Origin: Acidovorax sp. NO-1
Lineage (GTDB): Bacteria; Pseudomonadota; Gammaproteobacteria; Burkholderiales; Burkholderiaceae_C
Direction of reading: 5' to 3'
Length of the DNA: 64,000 nucleotides
Assembly (NCBI RefSeq): GCF_000238595.1
Contig: NZ_AGTS01000101.1
Span: 1 to 64,000, forward strand
Shown here: positions 35,133 to 43,343 of the stretch, piece after piece
How positions within the stretch are numbered: the stretch's first letter is position 1
Layout of the letters: each line of letters starts with the position of its first letter
Translations under genes and position numbers: made by a program
Notes under the pieces: generated by a model
Told to the model about the DNA's origin: nothing
Seen by the model: only the letters and a program-made list of their open reading frames with translations
Databases searched by the model: none

Positions 35133-36323
35133 TCAGATCGCCTGGCCCAGGCGCGCCACGCCTTCGCGGATCTTGTCCACATCGGCCGTGGCAAACGACA
35201 GGCGGAAGGTGGCGTGGTCGGGGTTGGCGCAGAAGAAGGGCGTGCCGGGCACAAAGGCCACGCCCTTTTCAATAGCGCGTTTGGCCAGCACGTTGCCGTC
35301 GGCCACCTTGCCGCCCGCACCGGTGAGCCGCGCCCACACAAACAGGCCGCCCTGGGGCTGCACAAATTCGATGGCGTCGTCCAGGTCGTTCCGCAGCGCA
35401 TCGCCCATGGCCTGGGCGCGTTCGGCGTACACCTTGCGCACGTTGGCCAGCGTGGCGGGCATGCGGCCGGCCTTGAGGTACTGCGCGGCCGTGGCCTGCG
35501 CAAAGGTGCTGGTGTGCGCGTCGCTGAATTGCTTGCACATGGTGGCCTTGCCCAGCAGCTCGGCCGGGGCAATCATCCAGCCCACGCGCAGGCCGGGCGA
35601 CAGCACTTTGCTCAGGCTGCCGCAGTGCACCAGCAGATCGCGGCTGCCGGGCACGGTGGCCGAGAGGTTCAGCAGGCTGGGCGGAGGCGCGTCGCCAAAG
35701 TACAGGTCGCCGTAGGGGTCGTCCTCGACGATCAGCGTGTTGTGCTTGACGGCCATCTCCAGCACGGCCTTGCGGCGCTCCAGGCTCAGCATGGCGCCGC
35801 TGGGGTTGCCGAAGGTGGGGATCAGGTAGACGAACTTGGGTTTGTGCTCGGCGATGAGTTTTTCCAGCTCGTCGGTTTTCACACCGTTGCCGTCAATGGG
35901 CGCACTGATGAGTTCGGCACCGTAGAGGCGAAAGCACTGGATGGTGGCCAGGAAGGTGGGACCCTCCACGATCACCTTGTCGCCGGGGCTGATGAGCGTC
36001 TTGCCCAGCAGGTCCAGCGCCTGCTGGCTGCCGGTGGTCACGATCAGGTTGTCGGCCACCACATCTTTGGCGCCCTTGGCTGTCATGAAGGCTGCCAGTT
36101 GCTCGCGCAGCGGGTTGTAGCCTTCGGTCGCGCCGTATTGCAGCGCAGCGCCGGGCTCTTCGGTCAGAGCGGCATTGCTGGCGGCGCGGATGCCTTCCAC
36201 GTCGAACATCGCGCTGTCGGGGAAGCCACCCGCAAAGCTGATGATGCCGGGCTTGCCCAGCAGCTTGAAGAGCTCGCGGATGGCGGAGGTTTCTACGTTG
36301 TTCAGGCGGTCGGCAAATTGCAT
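35133..36323 (-). CDS. PLP-dependent aminotransferase (class I/II, 2-aminoadipate/LysN-like)
   Basis: A 396-residue fold-type I aminotransferase without the GntR domain of MocR proteins. Visible motifs: SFAGGFPDSAMFD, YGATEGYNPLRE, VTTGSQQALDL, PTFGNPSGAMLS, VEDDPYGDLYF and the PLP lysine in GSLSKVLSPGLRVGW. The family includes 2-aminoadipate and aromatic or branched-chain transaminases; the substrate cannot be fixed from sequence. It is the first gene of a pair with slyX and divergent from nth. Confidence 0.88.
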   Translation of the reverse strand: MQFADRLNNVETSAIRELFKLLGKPGIISFAGGFPDSAMFDVEGIRAASNAALTEEPGAALQYGATEGYNPLREQLAAFMTAKGAKDVVADNLIVTTGSQQALDLLGKTLISPGDKVIVEGPTFLATIQCFRLYGAELISAPIDGNGVKTDELEKLIAEHKPKFVYLIPTFGNPSGAMLSLERRKAVLEMAVKHNTLIVEDDPYGDLYFGDAPPPSLLNLSATVPGSRDLLVHCGSLSKVLSPGLRVGWMIAPAELLGKATMCKQFSDAHTSTFAQATAAQYLKAGRMPATLANVRKVYAERAQAMGDALRNDLDDAIEFVQPQGGLFVWARLTGAGGKVADGNVLAKRAIEKGVAFVPGTPFFCANPDHATFRLSFATADVDKIREGVARLGQAI

Positions 36324-36511
36324 GGCGTGGACAGGATGGTTGGCAAAGAATCACGCATTGTCGCCAATTGGCGAGCAGGTTTCCTGCGGCTTACACTGCG
36401 TCGGCCTGTGCGTCGGCCTGTTGCAGGCGCCGCCGTTGCAGCGCAGCGGCTGAACAGCGCACCCCTTGCCACCGCACGCCCTTCGACTCCCCACCCCCAC
36501 CCAACCCACCG

Positions 36512-37150
36512 ATGAAGACCGCGCAGATTGAACCCTTTTTTGCCACCCTGAAGGCGGCCAACCCCCTGCCCAATACGGAGCTGGAATACACCACGGTGTT
36601 CGAGCTGCTGGCCGCTGTGCTGCTGTCGGCCCAGGCCACCGACGTGGGCGTGAACAAGGCCACGCGCCGGCTGTTCCCGGTGGCGGGCACGCCGCAGGCC
36701 ATTGTCGAGCTGGGACTGGAGCGGCTGGAGGGCTACATCAAGACCATCGGCCTGTACAAGAGCAAGGCGCGGCACCTCATGGAAACCTGCCGCATTCTGG
36801 TGGAGAGCCACGCCGGCGTGGTGCCCCGCACCCGCGAAGCACTGGAAGCCCTGCCCGGCGTGGGCCGCAAGACCGCCAACGTGGTGCTGAACGTGGCCTT
36901 TGGCCAGCCCACCATGGCGGTGGACACCCACATATTTCGAGTGAGCAACCGCACCGGCCTGGCGCCCGGCAAGAACCCTTTGGCGGTGGAAATGCAGCTG
37001 ATGAAGCGTGTTCCTGCGGAATACGCCGTGGATTCACACCACTGGCTCATCCTGCACGGCCGCTACGTGTGCCAGGCGCGCAAGCCGCGCTGCTGGGAAT
37101 GCGCGGTGAGCCCGTATTGCGACTACCGGCCCAAAACGCCGGCGCCCTGA
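36512..37150 (+). CDS. nth: endonuclease III
   Basis: A 212-residue DNA glycosylase/AP lyase for oxidised pyrimidines. The helix-hairpin-helix LPGVGRKTANVVLNVAFG carries the catalytic lysine, VDTHIFRVSNR the catalytic aspartate, and the 4Fe-4S loop is C-x6-C-x2-C-x5-C (CQARKPRCWECAVSPYC). ATG 36512 is chosen because the longer upstream frame runs through an unrelated region. It is divergent from the aminotransferase gene and followed by a palindromic repeat. Confidence 0.96.
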   Translation: MKTAQIEPFFATLKAANPLPNTELEYTTVFELLAAVLLSAQATDVGVNKATRRLFPVAGTPQAIVELGLERLEGYIKTIGLYKSKARHLMETCRILVESHAGVVPRTREALEALPGVGRKTANVVLNVAFGQPTMAVDTHIFRVSNRTGLAPGKNPLAVEMQLMKRVPAEYAVDSHHWLILHGRYVCQARKPRCWECAVSPYCDYRPKTPAP

Positions 37151-37168
37151 TCTCGGCCCATTAGCTAC

Positions 37169-37231
37169 ATTTTTAATAGCTGTCAGCGCTTTACCATAAA
37201 GCGCCAGCGGCCAAAAATGCTTGAAAATCTG
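37169..37231 (+). repeat. palindromic repeat, intergenic copy 5
   Basis: TTTTTAATAGCTGTCAGCGCTTTA, ATAAAGCGCCAGCGGCC and TGCTTGAAAATCTGG match the element; hairpin arms CAGCGCTTTA and TAAAGCGCCAG are slightly mismatched. It lies 18 bases after nth and about 120 bases before the diguanylate cyclase. Confidence 0.85.
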
Positions 37232-37353
37232 GCTGTAACCACCGCCCCACACCAGCGTCACTCAAGGCCTTCCGCCGCAGCGGGCCGTGGCTATACTGAG
37301 CGCCGCGTAGAAACATTTTTTTACGCCTTTATCCCCCAAGCCCGCACCACTGG

Positions 37354-38487
37354 ATGACGAACCTCGACCCGCGTTCCATGATTGCCCTGGGGGGCTTCAT
37401 GTCCGCCGTCATGGCCATGGTGCTGCTGTTCATGCGGCGGCACTACCCGCCCAGCATCCGGGGCGTGGGCGGCTGGGCGGCAGCGCCCCTGATCTGGCTG
37501 GGCTCCACCTTGCTGTTCGGCATGCGCGGCGCCATCCCCGACTGGCTGGGCCTGGTGCTGGCCAACCAGCTGCTGGTGCTGGGCAACGTGACCTACTACA
37601 TGGGTACACGGCAGTTCCTGGGGCAGCCCCCCACCTGGCGCACCTGGAACTGGGTGATGGCGGGCAGCACCGTGGTGTTCATCTACCTCACGTACTGGGC
37701 CCCCAACTACCCCGCGCGCGTGGGGTTTTTCACCCTGTTGATGGGCGTGCTGTATGCCGTGCAGCTGCGCTTCATGCTGCGCCACGGGGGCCGCAACTTT
37801 CCCGTGCGGCTGGTCGAAGTGGTGCTGGCGCTGCACATGCTCGTGCTGGCTGTCCGGCTCGGCTCCATCGTGGCCGGGAAGGCGGGCAGTGGCCTGATGG
37901 AAGCCTCGGTGTTCCAGACCCTCTATGTGGGCGCCTACGTGCTCACGGTGCTGATGCTGTCGATCGGCGCGGTGCTGATGGCCACCGACCGCTTGCGCAC
38001 CGAACTGGAGCACCTGGCCACCTACGACTCGCTGACACAGGCCCTGAACCGCCGCGCATTGCTGCAGCGCTGCGAGGATGAACTGGAGCGCGCCCAGCGC
38101 TATGGCAACGGCCCCTCCATCATGATGCTGGACCTCGACAACTTCAAGGCCGTGAACGACACGCATGGCCACCAGCACGGCGATGCCGTACTGGTGCACT
38201 TTGCCGAACGCACCCGCCAGGTGCTGCGCCGTGCCGACCGGCTGGGGCGCTACGGGGGTGAGGAGTTCCTGGTGCTTCTGCCGGGCGCAGACACGGCTGC
38301 GGCCGTGGGTGTGGCCCAGCGAATCCACGCCACGCTGGCCTCAGGCCACCCTCTCGACTGCCAGGTGAGCATCGGCCTCACCAGCTGGACCGGGCCCCAG
38401 GAGACCCTGGACGCCATGCTATCCCGTGCCGACGCCGCGCTCTACCGCGCCAAGGCAGAGGGTCGCAACAGGACCGTGGTGGCCTGA
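37354..38487 (+). CDS. membrane diguanylate cyclase (GGDEF)
   Basis: A 377-residue protein with five or six N-terminal membrane segments (residues about 8-205, for example MIALGGFMSAVMAMVLLF and YVLTVLMLSIGAVLMA) and a C-terminal GGDEF domain. The active-site signature is GGEEF, and RRAD five residues before it is a complete inhibitory I-site, so active, product-inhibited c-di-GMP synthesis is expected. No EAL domain. The membrane sensor part is not a named family I recognise. The gene stands alone between the repeat after nth and cobT. Confidence 0.9.
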   Translation: MTNLDPRSMIALGGFMSAVMAMVLLFMRRHYPPSIRGVGGWAAAPLIWLGSTLLFGMRGAIPDWLGLVLANQLLVLGNVTYYMGTRQFLGQPPTWRTWNWVMAGSTVVFIYLTYWAPNYPARVGFFTLLMGVLYAVQLRFMLRHGGRNFPVRLVEVVLALHMLVLAVRLGSIVAGKAGSGLMEASVFQTLYVGAYVLTVLMLSIGAVLMATDRLRTELEHLATYDSLTQALNRRALLQRCEDELERAQRYGNGPSIMMLDLDNFKAVNDTHGHQHGDAVLVHFAERTRQVLRRADRLGRYGGEEFLVLLPGADTAAAVGVAQRIHATLASGHPLDCQVSIGLTSWTGPQETLDAMLSRADAALYRAKAEGRNRTVVA

Positions 38488-38546
38488 GCGACGGGCCTGG
38501 ACAGGCGCAGCCCTGCCGGTATGGGGCGATTGCGCGCCCCTCCGTA

Positions 38547-39605
38547 TCAGCTCTTCGGGGTGGCTACACCCGCTGATTCAAAGCTCGCCATCTCGGCCAG
38601 CACGGCACAGGCCGACTGCAGAAGTGGCCAGGCCAGTGCCGCTCCCGACCCCTCGCCCAGACGCAGCCCCAGGTCGAGCAACGGCTCGGCCTGCATCTGT
38701 GCCAGCATCAGGCTGTGGCCCCGCTCGCCGGAGCGGTGGGCAAACACGCAGCGCTGCAGCACATGGGGAGCCAGGCGACTGGCCACGAGCACGGCCGCGC
38801 TGGTGATGAAACCATCCACCACAATCACGCGCCGCTGTGCGGCCGCCTCCAGTACGGCGCCCACCATGGCGGCCACTTCAAAGCCGCCCAGCGACGCGAG
38901 CGCGGCCAGTGGCGTGGTGGCATCGACGTTGGCATCCAGCGCCTGCTGCAGCACTGCGCGTTTTCGCTCAATGCCCGCCGCGTCCAGCCCCGTGCCCGCA
39001 CCCGTGCAGTCGGCAATCGGCAGGCCGCACATGCGGGCCAGCAGCAACGACGCCACCGAGGTATTGCCAATACCCATTTCGCCCAGCAGCACTACGTTGC
39101 CGGGCAGTTCGCGCACGAGTTCGACGCCGTGCAGGAGTGCCCGGGCGCACTGCGCGGCGCTCATCGCCGGGCCGCTGCTGGCATCTTGCGTGCCGGGCGC
39201 CACCTTGCGCAGCAGCAGACGCGGCTGGTCGGGAGCGTTTTCACGCGGGGCAATATCGCGCGCCACGCCGCAGTCCACCACCGTGAGGGCCAGGCCATGC
39301 TGGCGCGCAAGCACACTCACGGCGGCACCACCAGCCAAAAAGTTTTCCACCATTTGCCAGGTCACATCACTGGGGAAGGCCGAGACGCCGCGCGCGGCCA
39401 GACCGTGGTCGCCCGCAAAGACGACCATCTGCGGCTGGCTCAGCGCCGGGGTATCGGTGCCCAGAATCTGCCCCAGCCTGAGCGCCAGGGCCTCCAGGCG
39501 CCCGAGCGAACCCAGCGGCTTGGTTTTGTGATCAAGCTTGTGTTGAAGGGCCTGGGTGATTTGCGGATTGTTCAGGTCGGTAACCGCGGGCAGGTGTGTG
39601 GTCAT
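38547..39605 (-). CDS. cobT: nicotinate-nucleotide-dimethylbenzimidazole phosphoribosyltransferase
   Basis: A 352-residue CobT (E. coli nomenclature), which activates the lower ligand of cobalamin to alpha-ribazole phosphate. Recognisable parts are KTKPLGSLGRLEALALRLGQ, MVVFAGDHGLAARGVSAFP, LLGEMGIGNTSVASLLLA, TGAGTGLD and HRSGERGHSLML, including the catalytic glutamate near the C-terminus (LRLGEGSGAALAWPLL). ATG 39605 gives the canonical start MTTHLPAVTDLNNPQI. It is downstream of a cobalamin riboswitch with a small disrupted gene between. Confidence 0.94.
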   Translation of the reverse strand: MTTHLPAVTDLNNPQITQALQHKLDHKTKPLGSLGRLEALALRLGQILGTDTPALSQPQMVVFAGDHGLAARGVSAFPSDVTWQMVENFLAGGAAVSVLARQHGLALTVVDCGVARDIAPRENAPDQPRLLLRKVAPGTQDASSGPAMSAAQCARALLHGVELVRELPGNVVLLGEMGIGNTSVASLLLARMCGLPIADCTGAGTGLDAAGIERKRAVLQQALDANVDATTPLAALASLGGFEVAAMVGAVLEAAAQRRVIVVDGFITSAAVLVASRLAPHVLQRCVFAHRSGERGHSLMLAQMQAEPLLDLGLRLGEGSGAALAWPLLQSACAVLAEMASFESAGVATPKS

Positions 39606-39703
39606 GGTGTGTTTTTGCTCAAGCAGGACTCGGCGCAGCCCGAACGGGCCTGCGCTGGAAGGTGGGATATAGCGGCGGGCCAGCCCGTCGCGTAGAAATG
39701 GGT

Positions 39704-39930
39704 TCAGGCGGCAGGGCGCTTGAAACCCACTGGGGGCACGCAGTGCGCAGCGGTGAGGCTGCGACCGGTCACCACGTTGGGCACGGGCGTGGGCAAAAAC
39801 TGCCCGCGCCCGTGGCGGTGAGAAAAGATGGCGTCGTAAATAGCCCGTATATGGCGTCGTCAATGGCGTCGCGGGCTTCTTGTGCGAAGTCGCGAACGCT
39901 TTGCGCGGCTGGCGCTGGAGCGGTATTCAT
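39704..39930 (-). pseudogene. small gene after the cobalamin riboswitch, apparently frame-disrupted
   Basis: The ATG at 39930 opens a frame of 53 codons (MNTAPAPAAQSVRDFAQEA...) that ends at 39769. If the 11 bases GGGCTATTTAC after the codons for DDAIY are skipped, the frame continues with DAIFSHRHGRGQFLPTPVP and VTGRSLTAAHCVPPVGF to a stop at 39704, giving a sensible 71-residue protein. The region holds three GACGCCAT copies, so slippage or microduplication is a likely cause. The product is not recognised. It sits 59 bases after the riboswitch and ahead of cobT, so a B12-related role is plausible. Confidence 0.4.
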
Positions 39931-39988
39931 GGCAGTCCCCTGTGCGTGAATAGGTGGCGCGCTGCCTGGCCTTGCAGCGCGTTGGATA

Positions 39989-40155
39989 TTCAGGCCGGTC
40001 TTCTGGCTTGGAGTCTTCTGGCCCCTGCGCCTTCCCGGCCTTGGGGGCCAGTGGCATTGAGCAGGGGTCATCATCCTTACAGCGTTGGGCACGCGGCGGA
40101 TTTGCACCGCCTTCCCGATTCTCCCGTTGCCGCCAAGCGGCATTGGGCACCTGAA
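39989..40155 (-). ncRNA. cobalamin riboswitch
   Basis: On the minus strand the conserved cobalamin-riboswitch landmarks appear in order: P1 strand TTCAGG (40155-40150), GGGAAGGCGGTGCAAATCCGCCGC, CAACGCTGTAAGG, GCCACTGG, CCGGGAAGGC and the closing AGCCAGAAGACCGGCCTGAA, which pairs back with P1. It is about 167 nt long and sits 59 bases upstream of the small disrupted gene and then cobT. High adenosylcobalamin should shut down expression of that transcript. Confidence 0.9.
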
Positions 40156-40205
40156 GCCGCGAATGGTAGCAGCCCGGTGCGCCCCATCCATTCAAGGACT
40201 GGATC

Positions 40206-41117
40206 TCAGCTCGCCAGCACCGAGCCGTCCTTGGCACGGTCGCGGGCCAGTGCTTCGGCCATGCTCTTGCGGCGAAAAAACACTGTCACGATGCTGGAGG
40301 TGATCACGATGAACAGCGAGTACAGCACCGGAATCAACAGCACCTCCTGCTGCATGGGGCCGGTAAAAGTGAGAGTCACGATCAGCACAGCCAGCGGGCC
40401 GTTCTGGATGCCGGTCTCCAGCGCGATGGTGCGGCTGCGGTTGGGGTCCTGCTTGAGCAGCCGGGCCAGCCCAAAACCCAGTGCGATGCCAAAGATGCCC
40501 AGACCGATGGCGGCAAAGAACACGTACCACGGCGTGCCGGCCAGCAGCATGTGGTTGCGCGGAATCCACGTAAACACCAGGAACAGGATCACCGCCACCC
40601 CCAGCATGCCACCCAGCAATTCAATGGTGGCGCCGATGTTGGGGTTGAGCTTGCGCAGCACCATGCCAAGGACGGTGGGCACCAGCAGCACAAACAGCAC
40701 CTGTGCCACGTTGCCTGCCGGAATCTTGAAATCGCCGCTCAGCCCGGCCAGCTGCGAGTAAAACTCCAGCAGCGCGGGCACCATGCCCAGCGCGATCAGC
40801 GACGACACCGAGGTCATCATGATCGACAGCGCCAGCACCGCCTTGCTGAAGTAGGTAAAGATGTTGGAGGTGGTGCCGCCCGGCATGCACGCCATGAGGA
40901 TCAGCCCGACCGTCAGGCCTTGCGAGAGGCCCAGCGCCTTCGCCAGCACAAAGCCCAGCAGCGGCATGATGCCGTACTGGCACAAAAGGCCCACCATCAC
41001 GCCCTTGGGTTTGCGAAAGGCGATGCGAAAGTCGCGCCAGGTGAGCGATGCGCCCATGCCGAGCATGATGACGATCATCATGATGCCCAGCAGCTTGGTC
41101 TCGAATTCGGAGATCAT
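40206..41117 (-). CDS. bile acid:sodium symporter (BASS) family transporter
   Basis: A 303-residue membrane protein with about nine or ten helices. The motif MACMPGGTTSNIFTYFSKAVLALSIMMTSVSSLIALG and the later ETGIQNGPLAVLIVTLTF are the BASS-family sodium-binding and substrate regions. Substrate unknown (the family carries organic acids and steroids). It is downstream of a FadD-like ligase by about 36 bp on the same strand, so the pair may import and activate a carboxylic acid. Its stop is 50 bases before the riboswitch. Confidence 0.88.
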   Translation of the reverse strand: MISEFETKLLGIMMIVIMLGMGASLTWRDFRIAFRKPKGVMVGLLCQYGIMPLLGFVLAKALGLSQGLTVGLILMACMPGGTTSNIFTYFSKAVLALSIMMTSVSSLIALGMVPALLEFYSQLAGLSGDFKIPAGNVAQVLFVLLVPTVLGMVLRKLNPNIGATIELLGGMLGVAVILFLVFTWIPRNHMLLAGTPWYVFFAAIGLGIFGIALGFGLARLLKQDPNRSRTIALETGIQNGPLAVLIVTLTFTGPMQQEVLLIPVLYSLFIVITSSIVTVFFRRKSMAEALARDRAKDGSVLAS

Positions 41118-41153
41118 CTTGGAGTACTCGTTCTCAGGGTGGAGGGGTGGGGC

Positions 41154-42902
41154 TCAACCCCGGTTCAGCTCTTCGGCCACCGCCCTGCGCAGGTCCTTGC
41201 GCAGCACCTTGCCGACGGGGCTCTTGGGCAGTTCATCGCGCACCACCACCAGCTTGGGCACCTTGTAGGCCGCCAGGTGCTGCTTGCAGTGGGCGATCAC
41301 GTCGGCGGGCATCACTTCCTTGGCGTGGTCCGGGTTCTGCACCACGTAAGCACGCACCGCTTCGCCCGTCTTGGCGTCGGGCACACCGATCACGGCGACC
41401 TCCAGCACATGGTCCATGTCAGCGATCACGTCTTCCACCTCGTTGGGGTACACGTTGAAGCCCGACACCAGAATCATGTCCTTCTTGCGGTCCACGATGC
41501 GCATGAAGCCGTGCTCGTCCATCACGGCCACATCGCCCGTGGCGAACCAGCCGTTGTTCATGACCTTGGCGGTTTCTTCTTCGGCGTTCCAGTAGCCCTT
41601 CATGACCTGCGGGCCACGCACCCAGATCTCGCCGGGTGCTCCCGGCGCGGCATCCTGCCCCTGGTCGTCCACCAGGCGCACGTCGGTGCCCGGGGCGGGA
41701 ATGCCGATGCTGCCGTCGCGCGGCGTGCCGGTCAGCGGGTTGAAGCTCACCACCGGCGCGGTCTCGGTCAGGCCATAGCCCTCGGCGATCGGCGTCTTGG
41801 TCAACTCGCGCCAGCGCTGCGCCACCACGGTGTGCAGCGCAGTGCCGCCAGAAATGGACGCCTTGAGCGTCTTGGGCGGATAGGCCACGAACCACTCTTC
41901 GTTGAGCAGGCCGTTGAACAGGGTGTTGACCCCCGTCATCCATGTGATGGGGAAGTTCTCCATGGCGCGCTGCAGGTTCTGCACTGGCCGGGGGTTGGGG
42001 ATCAGCACGTTATGCCCGCCAATCGACAGAAAGCCCAGCAGATTGGCCGTGAAGGCAAAGATGTGATACAGCGGCAGGGCCGTCAGCACGCATTCCTCGC
42101 CCATGGCCATGTGGGTCTGGCCCATGGCGCGGGTCTGCTGGATGTTGTTCAGCAAATTGTCGTGCGTCAGCATCGCGCCCTTGCTCACGCCGGTGGTTCC
42201 ACCGGTGTACTGCAGCAGCGCCAGGTCATGGCGGCCCACGGTTTCCCAGTAGGTGCGGGCGGGCGTCTTGGCCAGCGTGGCGCGCCCCTGGGTCAATGCA
42301 TCCTTCAGCCGCACATGGGGCACCGAAACCTGCGGCAGCACCCGGTTCCAGTAGCGTTGCACCCCGCGCACCACCGCGCCCGGCACGGTGGGGAAGAACT
42401 CCGAAATCGCCGCCAGCACCACTTTCTCGACACCCGTCTTGGCCAGCACGGCGGGCAGCTTGTCGGCAAACATGTCCACCATCACAAGCACCTTGGCGCC
42501 GGCGTTGTTGAACTGGTGGATCATTTCTGTCTCGGTGTAGAGCGGGTTGGTGTTCACCAGCACACAGCCGGCCTTGAACACACCCAGGGCTGCCACCGGG
42601 TAGCCCAGGCTGTTGGGCATTTGCACCGCTACGCGGTCGCCCGCCTTCAGGCCCGCCACGGCACGCAGGTAACCAGCAAACGCATCGGAAAGTTCGTCCA
42701 CCTGCTCAAAGCTCAGACGGCCATTCATGCCGTTGGGCACCACGCAACTGAAGGCGGCCTTCACCTTGCTTTGCGCCTGCCACTTCTTGCAGCATTCGTG
42801 GGTCAGTTCGGCCAGGTTGCGGTAGGGCATCGACTCCAGTTCCGGGGCAATGCCCACCTGCTGGTACGACGGGTGCCAGGGCCTTAGAGGCAATTCGGTC
42901 AT
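41154..42902 (-). CDS. long-chain fatty acid-CoA ligase (FadD-like)
   Basis: A 582-residue AMP-forming acyl-CoA synthetase. The ATP/AMP motif YTGGTTGVSKGAMLTHDNLL, the adenylate motif EGYGLTETAPVVSFNP, and the hinge GWFATGDVAVMDEHGFMRIVDRKKDMILVSGFNVYPNEVED are intact, with the catalytic lysine in SPVGKVLRKDLR. There is no signal peptide. ATG 42902 gives MTELPLRPW. A palindrome CGAACGGTCGTTCG lies 29 bases upstream of the start, a likely operator of a TetR-type fatty-acid regulator. Confidence 0.9.
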   Translation of the reverse strand: MTELPLRPWHPSYQQVGIAPELESMPYRNLAELTHECCKKWQAQSKVKAAFSCVVPNGMNGRLSFEQVDELSDAFAGYLRAVAGLKAGDRVAVQMPNSLGYPVAALGVFKAGCVLVNTNPLYTETEMIHQFNNAGAKVLVMVDMFADKLPAVLAKTGVEKVVLAAISEFFPTVPGAVVRGVQRYWNRVLPQVSVPHVRLKDALTQGRATLAKTPARTYWETVGRHDLALLQYTGGTTGVSKGAMLTHDNLLNNIQQTRAMGQTHMAMGEECVLTALPLYHIFAFTANLLGFLSIGGHNVLIPNPRPVQNLQRAMENFPITWMTGVNTLFNGLLNEEWFVAYPPKTLKASISGGTALHTVVAQRWRELTKTPIAEGYGLTETAPVVSFNPLTGTPRDGSIGIPAPGTDVRLVDDQGQDAAPGAPGEIWVRGPQVMKGYWNAEEETAKVMNNGWFATGDVAVMDEHGFMRIVDRKKDMILVSGFNVYPNEVEDVIADMDHVLEVAVIGVPDAKTGEAVRAYVVQNPDHAKEVMPADVIAHCKQHLAAYKVPKLVVVRDELPKSPVGKVLRKDLRRAVAEELNRG

Positions 42903-42930
42903 GGAATGCTTCGCAGAAGGGTTGAAAAAT

Positions 42931-42944
42931 CGAACGGTCGTTCG
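42931..42944. promoter_or_regulatory. TetR-type operator-like palindrome upstream of the acyl-CoA ligase
   Basis: CGAACG-GT-CGTTCG is a perfect 14-bp palindrome 29 bases upstream of the ligase start. Similar CGTTCG-type palindromes are used by TetR-family fatty-acid-degradation repressors; which regulator binds here is not visible. Confidence 0.6.
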
Positions 42945-43246
42945 GAACTGGCGGATGTTAGCCAAGCCCGGCCCGGATTTCTGGAGTCCGTTCTCAGTTT
43001 TACGCCGGGGTTTTCCCGCTTGTGGCGAACGCGCGCATGGCCGGTCGCGGGCATACGACCTGGGCTTCTCTGAGGCCCGCCGAGTGGGGGAGAGCCCCAC
43101 CCGCGCCCGTTACCAACGGCGGTTGAGCGCGCCCGAATCGACAACCCGGGTGACGATGACCCTGCGGGCTGTTGGGCTACCGATCACCCTGGTGTTGATG
43201 ATGGCAGCAGATGTGTCGACGTCAACGTGGGGTGCGCAATTGCTTC
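42945..43246. other. intergenic region without a convincing gene
   Basis: About 300 bases between the ligase promoter and the repeat after cobQ. Short open frames exist on both strands but have no start signal, no recognisable family and composition unlike the neighbours. It probably carries the ligase promoter and remnants. Confidence 0.5.
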
Positions 43247-43300
43247 TTTTTTGATAGCTGCTGGCGCTTGATGGATAAGCGCTAGAGGCTATTTTTATAT
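43247..43300 (+). repeat. palindromic repeat, intergenic copy 6
   Basis: TTTTTTGATAGCTGCTGGCGCTTGATGGATAAGCGCTAGAGGCTATTTTTAT-like element (core GATAGCTGCTGGCGC, ATAAGCGCTAGAGGC). It lies about 45 bases beyond the cobQ stop. The T-run on one side and A/T tail on the other could make it function as a terminator. Confidence 0.85.
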
Positions 43301-43343
43301 GAGTTTCATGCGCCATGCCCCCAGGGGAGTGCCATCGCGGGGC

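Noticed and set aside
40551-42887. Plus-strand frame of over 700 codons opposite the transporter and ligase genes
   Set aside because: It spans two genes and their gap on the other strand and has the low-complexity His/Gln/Arg composition of an antisense shadow.
43110-43316. Minus-strand frame of 68 codons upstream of the acyl-CoA ligase
   Set aside because: Its first third comes from the palindromic repeat, it has no ribosome site and no recognisable family.
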